NCBI RefSeq assembly: GCF_001465875.1
Contig: NZ_LN901320.1
Coordinates: forward strand, 186,001 to 250,000
Source of the DNA: Legionella saoudiensis
GTDB lineage: Bacteria; Pseudomonadota; Gammaproteobacteria; Legionellales; Legionellaceae
DNA length: 64,000 nt
Direction of reading: 5' to 3'
The translations under genes were made by a program, and so were the position numbers. The notes beneath the pieces were generated by a model. The model did no database searches, was not told the origin of the DNA, and saw nothing but the letters and a program-made list of their open reading frames with translations. Below are positions 17,047-25,163 of the stretch, piece by piece. Positions within the stretch are counted from its first letter, which is position 1. Each line of letters begins with the position of its first letter.

Positions 17047-17835
17047 ATGAAACGGGTATGGCTAATCGGCGTGTTTTTTTTCGTAAATAATGTATTCGCC
17101 CAAGGGCTAATTACAAAGGTTATTCAGTTGCAGTACATCCCTGCCGAAAAAGTAATTAAATTAATGGAGCCCTTGATGCCCGAAGGAGAGGCACTTAGCG
17201 GGACTGGGCAAACATTAGTTGCCAAAGTCGATGCAAAAACCCTGACGCAACTCCGAACAATATTGCATCAGATCGATGTACCGCCGGTTACCTTTAATGT
17301 TTCAGTTTACCAGGGCGATCCACAGTGGCTTAGCTCGCAAAATGATAACTCAGTAACATACAGTACCCAAACGCAGTCGCAAATGTTGCAAAGCCAATCA
17401 GTACGGGTAATGAATGGTGAATCTGCTTTGGTGAGCTTAAATCAAGAAGTGCCAATCGTTACTTCTGTGGGTGCAGGTTTTTACGGCACCGGTATTACTT
17501 ATGAGCAACATCAAATTAAAAATGGTATTTTAGTTCAACCTGTTTTGCGTGGCTCCCAAGTTGAATTATCGGTACGTCGTTTACGCGAACAAATGAATCC
17601 TGCTGGTGGTCAGCAATTTGATAATCAAAAAATTGATACGAAACTAATGATCCCACTGAATAAATGGGTTTCTTTAGGAAGTCCTGAAGGAGCACAACAA
17701 ACTGATAATTCGTCCACCTCTTACTCTGCAGGCAATACCTTTGCTCAGCAATCAACGTTATATATTAAAGTTACCATTATGGGAAATAAGCCCGCAGCAG
17801 CCAATAAAAAAATAAATGCAGTAGATACTTGGTGA
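17047..17835 (+). CDS. Exported secretin-domain-like protein (short, no pore domain)
   Basis: This 262-residue protein has a signal peptide (cleavage after NNVFAQ). The first part, ITKVIQLQYIPAEKVIKLMEPLMPEGE...KTLTQLRTILHQIDVP, is a secretin N-domain (N1/N2 KH-like) pattern. The second half has the VRVMNGESALVSLNQEVPIV and QHQIKNGILVQPVLRG stretches seen at the start of the secretin core. The outer-membrane pore region itself is missing. It may be a periplasmic assembly protein or a shortened secretin. It lies 68 bases before yqgE and in the same direction, with no type II secretion or pilus genes nearby. Confidence 0.7.
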   Translation: MKRVWLIGVFFFVNNVFAQGLITKVIQLQYIPAEKVIKLMEPLMPEGEALSGTGQTLVAKVDAKTLTQLRTILHQIDVPPVTFNVSVYQGDPQWLSSQNDNSVTYSTQTQSQMLQSQSVRVMNGESALVSLNQEVPIVTSVGAGFYGTGITYEQHQIKNGILVQPVLRGSQVELSVRRLREQMNPAGGQQFDNQKIDTKLMIPLNKWVSLGSPEGAQQTDNSSTSYSAGNTFAQQSTLYIKVTIMGNKPAAANKKINAVDTW

Positions 17836-17903
17836 TTAGTAAATAGGCATGTTGTTTATGGTGTATAATTAAAATAGACGGCTGCTCTTTATGAGGAGGC
17901 AGT

Positions 17904-18467
17904 ATGACAACAATAAACTCTTTGGCAAACCATTTGTTGATCGCGATGCCTTCACTACACGATCCAAATTTTGAAAAAACGGTGATATACCTTTGTGAAC
18001 ATCGCGAGGAAGGGTCTGTAGGTTTGATTATTAACCGTCCGATGCAATTTTCCTTATCATTAGTTTTTGAGCAGTTAGATATTGAGCCTATACGCATTGA
18101 GCAAAGTAATTTGCCGTTAATGTTTGGAGGGCCAGTCCAGCCCGAGCGCGGTTTTGTTGTGCATAAGGATTTAGGTGAGTGGCGCTCAAGTTTGTTTTTA
18201 CAAGAAGACGTGACGGTAACTACATCCAATGATATTATTCGCGCGATCGCTGATGATAAGGGACCCAAAGATGTTTTGGTTACCTTAGGTTATAGTGGTT
18301 GGGTAGAGAATCAATTGGAAAAAGAAATTTTGAATAATTTATGGTTAGTTTGTCCTTACCGCTCAGAAATTCTTTATGATGTTCCTTTTGAAGATCGTTG
18401 GGAATATGCCGGATTAACTTTGGGCATTAAAATGAATCAACTGAGTGTAAATTCTGGTCATGCCTGA
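17904..18467 (+). CDS. yqgE: YqgE/AlgH family protein (UPF0301)
   Basis: This 187-residue protein matches UPF0301: HLLIAMPSLHDPNFEKTVIYLCEH near the N-terminus, GSVGLIINRPM, then FGGPVQPERGFVVH, and LGYSGWVENQLEKEI with the C-terminal DRWEYAGLTLG. These are the diagnostic blocks of the family. The role is not firmly known. AlgH was linked to alginate regulation in Pseudomonas. A GAGGAGG ribosome site precedes the ATG. It overlaps ruvX by eight bases, the standard yqgE-yqgF pairing. Confidence 0.94.
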   Translation: MTTINSLANHLLIAMPSLHDPNFEKTVIYLCEHREEGSVGLIINRPMQFSLSLVFEQLDIEPIRIEQSNLPLMFGGPVQPERGFVVHKDLGEWRSSLFLQEDVTVTTSNDIIRAIADDKGPKDVLVTLGYSGWVENQLEKEILNNLWLVCPYRSEILYDVPFEDRWEYAGLTLGIKMNQLSVNSGHA

Positions 18468-18879
18468 TGGTGTATATTTAGCTTTTGATTTTGGTTACAA
18501 ACGTATTGGGATGGCTGTAGGCCAGCGGTTGACGTGCAGTGCATCACCTTTAACTACGTTGCGTGCGCAGATGGGAGTACCTGATTGGAGTGCTGTAGAA
18601 AAAATAATTTCCCAGTGGAACCCCCAGGCTTTAATTGTGGGGATTCCAACCTGCATTGATGGTAGCGCACTCTACACTACTTCTGCCGCGCGGCGTTTCG
18701 CGAAACAATTACGCAAACGCTTTGCACTGACGGTGCATTTAGTCGATGAGCGGCTTTCAACGGTCGAGGCACGCGGACAATTATTCGAGCAAGGCGGGTA
18801 TCGTAAAATCAAGCAAACCGAGGTGGATAGCATTGCTGCCTGTGTTATACTTGAGCAGTGGCTGCAATATCCCGAATGA
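18460..18879 (+). CDS. ruvX: YqgF/RuvX pre-16S rRNA nuclease-like protein
   Basis: This 139-residue RNase H-fold protein begins AFDFGYKRIGMAVG, where the first Asp (Asp9) is the catalytic one, and later has VDERLSTVEA with the conserved Glu and Asp and VDSIAACVILEQWL with the last acidic residue. YqgF processes the 5' end of 16S rRNA and was first proposed as a Holliday junction resolvase. All catalytic acids appear to be present. It is translationally coupled to yqgE and followed six bases later by pyrB. Confidence 0.93.
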   Translation: MPDGVYLAFDFGYKRIGMAVGQRLTCSASPLTTLRAQMGVPDWSAVEKIISQWNPQALIVGIPTCIDGSALYTTSAARRFAKQLRKRFALTVHLVDERLSTVEARGQLFEQGGYRKIKQTEVDSIAACVILEQWLQYPE

Positions 18880-18885
18880 GGTTTT

Positions 18886-19779
18886 ATGAAGCATTTTCTA
18901 GAAATTAGTCAATTATCCCGTCAACAAATCGAATCTTTAATACAACGCGCTTTTTCTTTTAAACAGCAGCAGGATTATCCTTCGTATCAGCACCATACGG
19001 TAGCTAATTTATTTTATGAAAATAGTACGCGAACTCGAGTTAGTTTTGAATTAGCTGCGAATCATTTATCAATGCCAGTGGTTAATTTGGATCTACAAAG
19101 TTCTTCAGAAACTAAAGGTGAGGTAATTGAAGATACCATTAGAACGTTAGCGGCGATGGGGATTAAACATTTCGTGATTCGCCATCAGCAAGATGGTTTG
19201 CAACAAAATTTGGCCCAGAGTTTAGGCAATGAAGTTCATATCATTAATGCAGGGGACGGCACTCATGCTCACCCCAGTCAGGCATTACTGGATATAATGA
19301 CAATCCTGGAGCAAAAATCAAAATTAGAGCAGTTAAAAATTGCGATTTTAGGAAATATCCGTCACTCGCGTGTTGCCAATTCCTTTCAATGTATGGCTAA
19401 AGCTTTAGGAGTCGGGGAGCTAGTTTTAATCGCCCCAGAACTTTGGCAACCACCAACGCTTCATTATGGACGTGTTACGACAAATCTTCGTGAAGGCTTG
19501 GCGGATGCGGATGTGGTGATTTGTCTGCGAGTGCAGCGTGAGCGTTTATTGGCGAATGATCAGATGGATTTGGAACAGTACCGCCATGACTTTGCGTTAA
19601 CACAGAAAACTCTGTCTTTTGCTAAACCCGACGTGATGGTGATGCATCCAGGGCCCATGAATCGAGGTATTGAAATTGACAGCGATGTAGCTGATGGCAT
19701 CCATTCATTTATTCTCCAACAGGTTCAGAATGGGGTGTTTGCACGGATGGCAATTTTTGATGCCTTGGCGAGTAAATAA
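18886..19779 (+). CDS. pyrB: Aspartate carbamoyltransferase catalytic chain
   Basis: This 297-residue enzyme makes N-carbamoyl-aspartate in pyrimidine synthesis. Carbamoyl-phosphate binding: FYENSTRTRVSFELAA (about 44-59). Further motifs are GDGTHAHPSQALLD, ILGNIRHSRVANS, CLRVQRER and MHPGPMNRG. It is the stand-alone catalytic chain type, and no regulatory pyrI or pyrC-like partner is nearby. It is the last gene of the yqgE-ruvX-pyrB run and is followed by a strong terminator. Confidence 0.95.
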   Translation: MKHFLEISQLSRQQIESLIQRAFSFKQQQDYPSYQHHTVANLFYENSTRTRVSFELAANHLSMPVVNLDLQSSSETKGEVIEDTIRTLAAMGIKHFVIRHQQDGLQQNLAQSLGNEVHIINAGDGTHAHPSQALLDIMTILEQKSKLEQLKIAILGNIRHSRVANSFQCMAKALGVGELVLIAPELWQPPTLHYGRVTTNLREGLADADVVICLRVQRERLLANDQMDLEQYRHDFALTQKTLSFAKPDVMVMHPGPMNRGIEIDSDVADGIHSFILQQVQNGVFARMAIFDALASK

Positions 19780-19798
19780 TTATTTAAATCAATTCGCG

Positions 19799-19839
19799 GC
19801 AACCAGGCTGCATTATGCAAAATAATGTAGCCTGATTGC
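19799..19839. terminator. Strong bidirectional terminator between pyrB and comM
   Basis: The 18-base arm at 19799-19816 pairs with 19822-19839, with only two G-T wobbles and the small loop GCAAA. It separates the convergent pyrB and comM genes. The arms begin GCAACCAGG, related to other CCAGG-type hairpins of the window. Confidence 0.75.
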
Positions 19840-19860
19840 TTGTAACTCGATCTCCTATTG

Positions 19861-21372
19861 TCATATAGGCTTTTGCAAAGTATGTTTAAATGACAATGCT
19901 TGCTGTAAATGAGCCAAATTTACCAGAGCACTTCCCTCTACATCCGCAATGGTCCGTGCCACTTTTAATAAGCGATGATAACCACGAGCAGATAATTTCA
20001 GTTGACTCATTACTCGACTTAAAAATTCTTGTTCTTTTGTATCGAGCTTGCATACTTGCTCGCAGGTTTTGGCGCTTAGATTCGCGTTCAGGCAGTTTTG
20101 CCGCTCCATTTGTAGGGCACGTACTTGGACAACCTGCTCGCGAATACGCGCGCTTTGTTTTTCCGGATTTGTGTTAGGCTTGATAAGCTCTTCCTGGGTT
20201 AATGCTTGAATGGTAATTTGCATATCAATACGATCTAAAAGCGGAGCTGAGAGTTTGCCTAAATAGCGATTAATGCGATCAGGGCTACATAAGCAATCTG
20301 CCTGCGTATTTCCCCATTGCCCACAAGGGCAAGGGTTCATGGCGGCTAGTAATTGAAAACTTGCAGGAAACTCCACCTGGGCTGCTGCTCTGGAAATGCA
20401 AATCGTGCCCGATTCTAAAGGTTGTCTTAGGGTTTCTAAGACATGACGATTAAACTCAGGTAGCTCATCTAAAAATAATACGCCATTATGAGCAAGTGAT
20501 ATTTCTCCAGGCTTTGGTGGATTGCCGCCGCCGACTAAAGCAATAGGCGAGGCTGTATGATGAGGAGCACGAAAGGGAGGTGATTGCCACTCCGTAAAAT
20601 TGGGCAGTTTACCACGAATTGAGCTAATTGCGGCACACTCTAAAGCTTCAGTTTCTGAAAGTTGAGGCAATAAGGTATTGAAGCGTTTGGCTAACATGGT
20701 TTTACCGCTCCCTGGTGCACCACTGAGTAAAATGCTATGCCCACCGGCGGCGGCAATTTCCATAGCCTTTTTTGCATGAAGTTGCCCTTTTATTTCTGAC
20801 CAGTCGAGTTCTGATTGGATAGAATTCTGTTCGGGGCGAGGAGGTAGAAAATGCAAGGGAGTTCCTTGGCATAGATAACTGCACACTTCTCTTAAGTTAT
20901 TCGCAGTGCTGATATTTTGATGCCCTGTTAATGATGCTTCGACGGCATTAGCATTGGCAATAATCAAATGGTTATTACTTTTATGAGCTGCTAAGACTGC
21001 GGGAATAATCGCAGAAATTCCCCGAAGCTCTCCGCTTAATGCCAATTCGCCAATAAACTCATGATGCAATAAGCTTTGTTGGGGTATTTGATTTGAGGCG
21101 GCAAGAATGCCTAAGGCTATGGGTAAGTCAAAACCACTGCCCGTTTTAGGTAAATCCGCAGGGCCTAAGTTGACAGTGATTTTTCGGCAGGGAAATTCAA
21201 ATTGGCTGTTGATAATGGCAGAGCGTACTCGGTCCTTACTTTCTTTGATTGCAGTTTCAGCAAGACCTACAATCGCAAAGCCTGGCATGCCATTTGATAA
21301 GTGAACTTCTACGGATACGGGGTGCGCTAATATACCCACGGTACTACGTGTTTTTACAAATGCAAGATTCAT
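19861..21372 (-). CDS. comM: ComM/YifB AAA+ helicase (Mg chelatase-like)
   Basis: The start is placed at the ATG at 21372 (MNLAFVKTRSTVGILAHPV), the family's usual N-terminus. The frame runs 21 codons further without support. The 503-residue protein has an N-terminal ChlI-like domain, Walker A GAPGSGKTMLAKR, Walker B GVLFLDELPEF, and a C-terminal sensor region (LSARGYHRLLKVARTIADLEG-like). NPCPCG and a CLCSP stretch form the usual Cys cluster. ComM is the branch-migration helicase that extends recombination during natural transformation, consistent with the competence of Legionella. Confidence 0.94.
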   Translation of the reverse strand: MNLAFVKTRSTVGILAHPVSVEVHLSNGMPGFAIVGLAETAIKESKDRVRSAIINSQFEFPCRKITVNLGPADLPKTGSGFDLPIALGILAASNQIPQQSLLHHEFIGELALSGELRGISAIIPAVLAAHKSNNHLIIANANAVEASLTGHQNISTANNLREVCSYLCQGTPLHFLPPRPEQNSIQSELDWSEIKGQLHAKKAMEIAAAGGHSILLSGAPGSGKTMLAKRFNTLLPQLSETEALECAAISSIRGKLPNFTEWQSPPFRAPHHTASPIALVGGGNPPKPGEISLAHNGVLFLDELPEFNRHVLETLRQPLESGTICISRAAAQVEFPASFQLLAAMNPCPCGQWGNTQADCLCSPDRINRYLGKLSAPLLDRIDMQITIQALTQEELIKPNTNPEKQSARIREQVVQVRALQMERQNCLNANLSAKTCEQVCKLDTKEQEFLSRVMSQLKLSARGYHRLLKVARTIADVEGSALVNLAHLQQALSFKHTLQKPI

Positions 21373-21455
21373 ATAGATTAATCCCTTGTTAATCGGTTGG
21401 ACTTTAAGGCTTAGTTCATTTCTATTCCTGGTCAAAATGAACTGGGCACAAGGTT

Positions 21456-21725
21456 TTATTTTTCTTTTTTCTTTTTCTCTTTCTCTTGATGACTCATTAA
21501 TTCATTCACTTGTTCTTGAATTTGGTCTAATTTTTCGCGTGTACGTGCTAATACTTTAGTTTGTACGTCAAATTCTTCACGCGTAACCAGATCCATATGC
21601 GTAAATGCGGCATGCAATACTTCTTTAAATTTTTGTTGGATGTCTTTTTCAATGTTTTGTAGACTTGGAGGAAGTGCTGCGAAAAGTTTTTTCGCTAAAT
21701 CGTCAAATTGTTTGGGGTCGAACAT
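21456..21725 (-). CDS. ubiK: UbiK, ubiquinone biosynthesis accessory factor
   Basis: The ATG at 21725 is chosen because GGAG lies six bases before it. A GTG two codons earlier overlaps that site. The 89-residue protein begins MFDPKQFDDLAKKLFAALPP and has the amphipathic N-terminal helix and C-terminal coiled coil (TREEFDVQTKVLARTREKLDQ) of the UbiK/YqiC family, which helps the UbiJ-containing complex in aerobic ubiquinone synthesis. The tail is very Lys/Glu-rich. It is divergent from the P-II gene and upstream of comM. Confidence 0.9.
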   Translation of the reverse strand: MFDPKQFDDLAKKLFAALPPSLQNIEKDIQQKFKEVLHAAFTHMDLVTREEFDVQTKVLARTREKLDQIQEQVNELMSHQEKEKKKKEK

Positions 21726-21797
21726 GTTCACTCCTTTATTGTATTTGTAACGAGTCTAACAAAAGTATCATCTTAAAAAAAGCATACGGAATATATT

Positions 21798-22139
21798 ATG
21801 AAAATGATTACAGCAATTATTAAGCCATTTAAATTAGATGATGTGCATGAAGCCTTAATGGATATCAACGTACCTGGCATTACTATTTCTGAAACCCGTG
21901 GATTTGGGCGACAGAAAGGACATACGGAATTATATCGCGGAGCAGAATACGTGGTGGATTTCCTCCCTAAGATCAAAATCGAATTGGCTTTGCCTGATGA
22001 TATGGTTGAGGCGGCAATTGAGGCAATTTGTAAGTCTGCTTATACGGGCAAAATAGGAGACGGGAAGATTTTTGTTTATGATTTGCAGCAGGTGGTGCGG
22101 GTGCGGACTGGGGAGATTGGGGCAGATGCGTTGAGCTAA
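21798..22139 (+). CDS. glnB: P-II nitrogen regulatory protein
   Basis: This 113-residue trimeric signal protein senses ATP/ADP and 2-oxoglutarate. The T-loop is intact with the uridylylation site Tyr51 in GHTELYRGAEYVVDF, followed by KIKIELALPDDMVE and the C-terminal GKIGDGKIFVYDLQ. There is no amtB next to it, so it is more likely GlnB than GlnK, but one residue-level argument cannot settle this. It is divergent from ubiK, and the gap of about 70 bases must hold both promoters. Confidence 0.9.
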   Translation: MKMITAIIKPFKLDDVHEALMDINVPGITISETRGFGRQKGHTELYRGAEYVVDFLPKIKIELALPDDMVEAAIEAICKSAYTGKIGDGKIFVYDLQQVVRVRTGEIGADALS

Positions 22140-22211
22140 GTTGGATATTTTCCAACTGCAGGCAGGCGCGTTAACGTTTGCGCGTTGCGTGAACTTTATG
22201 AATAAAAACCT

Positions 22212-22292
22212 CGTCATTGCCAGCGAAGCAACCCAGAGGTATGTGCTTCGAACCGCAGGGTTGCTTCGTCACATCGTTTCTCGCGATGGCGA
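22212..22292. repeat. Dispersed palindromic repeat, copy 4
   Basis: CGTCATTGCCAGCGAAGCAACCC at the left is followed after about 25 bases by an inverted GGGTTGCTTCGTCACATCG and TCGCGATGGCG. It shares the core with the copies at 4632-4853 and 27474-27560. It lies between the convergent P-II and cyclo-ligase genes, where it could act as a terminator. Confidence 0.7.
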
Positions 22293-22376
22293 AATAGATA
22301 TTTTCAGGTAACTTAGGATTTTATTAATTAACCTCACAAAGCGCATTCCTGCGATTGCGAAAAAAACCAATCTCAT

Positions 22377-22958
22377 CTACGCTGGATTACGCCAATAAAT
22401 TGCCCTTTGCGTAATCACCGCATCAAGAGGGATATCCCAGGGATGAGGTTGAATAAAATCCACTCGTTGAAACTGATAAGCCACACCAAATAAGGTGCAA
22501 TTCGCTTTATCTTTAAATGTTCTATCGTAATAACCAGCTCCCATTCCCAGACGGGTACAACGAACATCAAAAGCAACTAGAGGCATTAAAATTAAATCCA
22601 GCTCTTCTGCAGGGATGGCTAAATCATGACTTACATCAGGCTCAGGAATCCCATAGCGATTTTTTTTAAAGGGGGTTACTGGAGTTGCCGGTAAGAATGA
22701 AAGAGTTAAATCTTTTTCATTGATTGCGGGGAAGTAGCAAAATTTTCCTTGCAAGGGAGCGGTGTTCCAAATTCCTCCTAAATCAATTTCTCCATTCACA
22801 GCAAAATACAAAGCAATACGTTTTGCGTGCCGGTATTGCTCTAAAGAACGTATACGGGTACACACTTGATTGGACGCTGTGGAGCGATATGAAACAGATA
22901 TTTTAGCGCGTATCTGTTTCATTGTATCTCTTAATGCTTTTTTTACTTGGTCCGCCAT
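22377..22958 (-). CDS. 5-formyltetrahydrofolate cyclo-ligase
   Basis: This 193-residue enzyme converts 5-formyl-THF and ATP to 5,10-methenyl-THF. The N-terminal helix ends KQIRAKISVSYRSTAS. The substrate/ATP loop and family signature are visible as LDLILMPLVAFDVRCTRLGMGAGYYDRTF. The G-M-G-x-G-Y-Y-D block is diagnostic. In many gammaproteobacteria this gene (ygfA) follows the 6S RNA gene. I looked for 6S upstream without success. Confidence 0.92.
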   Translation of the reverse strand: MADQVKKALRDTMKQIRAKISVSYRSTASNQVCTRIRSLEQYRHAKRIALYFAVNGEIDLGGIWNTAPLQGKFCYFPAINEKDLTLSFLPATPVTPFKKNRYGIPEPDVSHDLAIPAEELDLILMPLVAFDVRCTRLGMGAGYYDRTFKDKANCTLFGVAYQFQRVDFIQPHPWDIPLDAVITQRAIYWRNPA

Positions 22959-23250
22959 ATTGATATAGAAGGCTATATGTTCTTCTTAAATTATCATTTT
23001 TTTATTGTCAAAGTTCAAGTGATTAGACTTCTGGAATACTGCTATGAAGTTAATGAGCTTCATTATGGTCGTCTAAAGGCAAGCTGTTACTCTTTTAGTA
23101 AAACTGAATTCTTGTAGAACAAATATTATTTTTATCGCGATGCACCTAAAAATTAAACTGGCTAAGACTCTAGGCAAAGAAAAAAAAATAAGGTATATAC
23201 CCGTTTCGGTTTAACCCGATTAGACATTAATAAATCATTGAGAGAATGTT

Positions 23251-23448
23251 ATGAGTGATTTGTTTGAAGAAAATGATGACGATGCAACGAGCGAAGTAGT
23301 CGAAGAGTTTGACATCGAAGAGGATTTGGATATTGATCCAGAAATCGAGACTGCTGATCCTAAAGATCTTGATGCGCGCCGACGTTTAGAGCAAATGTTG
23401 GATGAAAAGCGTTTACGAGATGAATTGGATGATTTTGGAGACTATTAG
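23251..23448 (+). CDS. Small acidic protein, PA3496-like
   Basis: This 65-residue soluble protein is strongly acidic in its first 35 residues (ENDDD, EEDLDIDPEIE) and ends with DARRRLEQMLDEKRLRDELDDFGDY. The RRRLExxLxEKRLRxEL pattern is that of the small PA3496 family, annotated as a putative envelope integrity protein on limited evidence. A ribosome site (GAGAGAA) precedes the ATG. It ends 15 bases before pabC and is probably co-transcribed with it. Confidence 0.75.
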   Translation: MSDLFEENDDDATSEVVEEFDIEEDLDIDPEIETADPKDLDARRRLEQMLDEKRLRDELDDFGDY

Positions 23449-23463
23449 ACAAATTCCCTAATT

Positions 23464-24267
23464 ATGTATACCCACGTGTTCATGGAGGAGGAGAAGAGTA
23501 AAGTGTTCGCAGCAGATGATCGCATCCTTTTAGGGGAGGGATTGTTTGAGACACTTAAAATAGTACATGGCAAACCGTGCTGGGCTAATTTACACTGGCA
23601 ACGGCTAAATAGTTCTGCACAGAGGTTAGGTATTCCTTTTACTCTTCCCTATGAACAGTGGTTGCAGTGTTTAGTGAAAAAAATTCAACAAGAGCAATTA
23701 ATTAGCGGTGGGATTAAAGCTATTTTAAGTGCTGGTAGCGCACCCCGAGGCTTAACCCAATATGGGCAACATAGCCAATTAGTGTTGCAAGCCTTTCCAT
23801 TTACCGCCCAAGTTAATCCCTTACGTTTAATTTCTGCTCCTTGGTTGAGGGATGCAGCAAATCCAATCTATCAAGTAAAATCGGTCAATTATTTAGAAGC
23901 AATTATGGCAAAGCGTCATGCACTTACCGTGGGGGCTGATGATGCCTTGTTTTTTAATTTAGCACATCATGCAACCGAAACCACATGTGCCAATTTATTT
24001 ATCATTCAGCAGCACACTTTATTCACCCCTCCGGTGACTGATGGGTTATTACCTGGAATTACACGTTCAAGGATTCTTGGCTTTTGTCGGGAGAAAAATA
24101 TCCCCTGCTATGAACAGTCATTAACCCAAGCCAGGCTTGAAGCGGCTGATGCGATTTTTATTACGAATTCTTTGCAGGGGATTCAAGTGATTCGTTCTTT
24201 TGCTGGAATTGATTTGCCAATAAGTCATCCGTTGCTTGAGCAACTAAAGTCGTCTTTGGCTGCTTGA
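23464..24267 (+). CDS. pabC: Class IV PLP aminotransferase, probable aminodeoxychorismate lyase
   Basis: This 267-residue fold-type IV PLP enzyme has the cofactor Lys139 in IYQVKSVNYLEAIMAKR, the ATET-x-CANLF block, and the GLLPGITRSRIL motif. DRILLGEGLFETL (about 19-31) fits PabC/D-amino-acid-aminotransferase types. PabC releases 4-aminobenzoate for folate synthesis. Branched-chain or D-Ala aminotransferase is the alternative, and the 267-residue length favours PabC. Its last 107 bases overlap the convergent TVP38/DedA gene. There is only a weak ribosome site at the ATG. Confidence 0.78.
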   Translation: MYTHVFMEEEKSKVFAADDRILLGEGLFETLKIVHGKPCWANLHWQRLNSSAQRLGIPFTLPYEQWLQCLVKKIQQEQLISGGIKAILSAGSAPRGLTQYGQHSQLVLQAFPFTAQVNPLRLISAPWLRDAANPIYQVKSVNYLEAIMAKRHALTVGADDALFFNLAHHATETTCANLFIIQQHTLFTPPVTDGLLPGITRSRILGFCREKNIPCYEQSLTQARLEAADAIFITNSLQGIQVIRSFAGIDLPISHPLLEQLKSSLAA

Positions 24268-24919
24268 ATGGTTTTTTAATCTTTAGGACACCTATTTTAC
24301 ATAAGCACAGGAGGAGTAGGGCAATTCCTGAAATAATAACTCCACTATTACGATAAAAAGACCCTTGTTGCATTAAAACATCCATTCCTGCATAGCCAAA
24401 ATAAGTATAAATAATTTCCGGTGGAATCAAAAAAATAAAGGTAGTTAATAAGTAGGTGCGGAAACTTATGCCAGTAACTCCCAGACCGTAATTGACGAGA
24501 TTAAAAGGAATAATAGGAAATAAGCGCAGTAGAGCAACTGACACCCATCCTTTTTGTTCCACACTACGAATAAGCTTCATCAAATTGCCGTCTTTATTTT
24601 TAGGTAGCCAATTATCGCTAAAATAGCGAGTAATCAAAAAAGAGCAGGCTGCTCCCCAAGTCGCTCCCAATAGATTGACTAACGTACCCAAGGTAGGGCC
24701 AAAAAGAGCGCCTCCAGCTAAAGTAATGACCATGGTCGGTACAAACATAAGAGTGGCCAGGCAATAAATGATTATAAAAAGCACGGGTGCAAGCCAGCCC
24801 AATTGATCCACCCAGGAGATGATTTCTGAGGCGTATTTGTGAAAGAAAAAAGCGGCGGTACAAAATAAGGTTAAAGCTATGGCAATATAAAATAATTTAG
24901 CAGGACGTATAGCGGTCAA
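24161..24919 (-). CDS. TVP38/TMEM64 (DedA-like) membrane protein
   Basis: This 252-residue inner-membrane protein has about five to six helices and the VTT/SNARE-associated domain: FVPTMVITLAGGALFGPTLGTLVNLLGATWGA, then SVALLRLFPIIPFNLVNYGLG. The F/LxxGxxFGxxxGxxxxxxGAxxGA pattern and RxxPxxPFxxxNYxxG block are diagnostic. Related proteins act as lipid scramblases or flippases. A polar tail of about 35 residues after the last helix is encoded in the 107 bases that overlap pabC on the other strand. Confidence 0.88.
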   Translation of the reverse strand: MTAIRPAKLFYIAIALTLFCTAAFFFHKYASEIISWVDQLGWLAPVLFIIIYCLATLMFVPTMVITLAGGALFGPTLGTLVNLLGATWGAACSFLITRYFSDNWLPKNKDGNLMKLIRSVEQKGWVSVALLRLFPIIPFNLVNYGLGVTGISFRTYLLTTFIFLIPPEIIYTYFGYAGMDVLMQQGSFYRNSGVIISGIALLLLCLCKIGVLKIKKPFKQPKTTLVAQATDDLLANQFQQKNESLESPAKNS

Positions 24920-25163
24920 TTAATTAAGACTCCTTCCAACAAATTCTTTAGGCTAAGAACCGCGATCTTTTCGAGGCTCCATGTTTATTAACCAGCCACT
25001 CCTGCCTTACGGAAATGACCGATATCGGTGTTTCGGAAGTCTGCCATATTACTGAATTTCTATATAAGAACACAATCTATTACACCCCCATAGAGTAACA
25101 ATCTTGCAAATTTAAGAGTGATTGGGTATAACCGAGGCGAATTTTTTATTTAGAGACATAGAT

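Noticed and set aside
19890..20177. 95-codon forward frame antisense to comM
   Set aside because: The comM C-terminal domain on the other strand explains the sequence; the frame has no ribosome site.
22959..23250. Possible 6S RNA upstream of the 5-formyl-THF cyclo-ligase gene
   Set aside because: The usual gammaproteobacterial linkage made me look. On the minus strand there is a nested hairpin (ATGAAG/CTTCAT inside TAGAC/GTCTA) and a GAGTAACAGCTTGCC that resembles the 3' part of 6S, but I could not form the long closing stem and central bubble of about 180 nt. A covariance-model search would decide.
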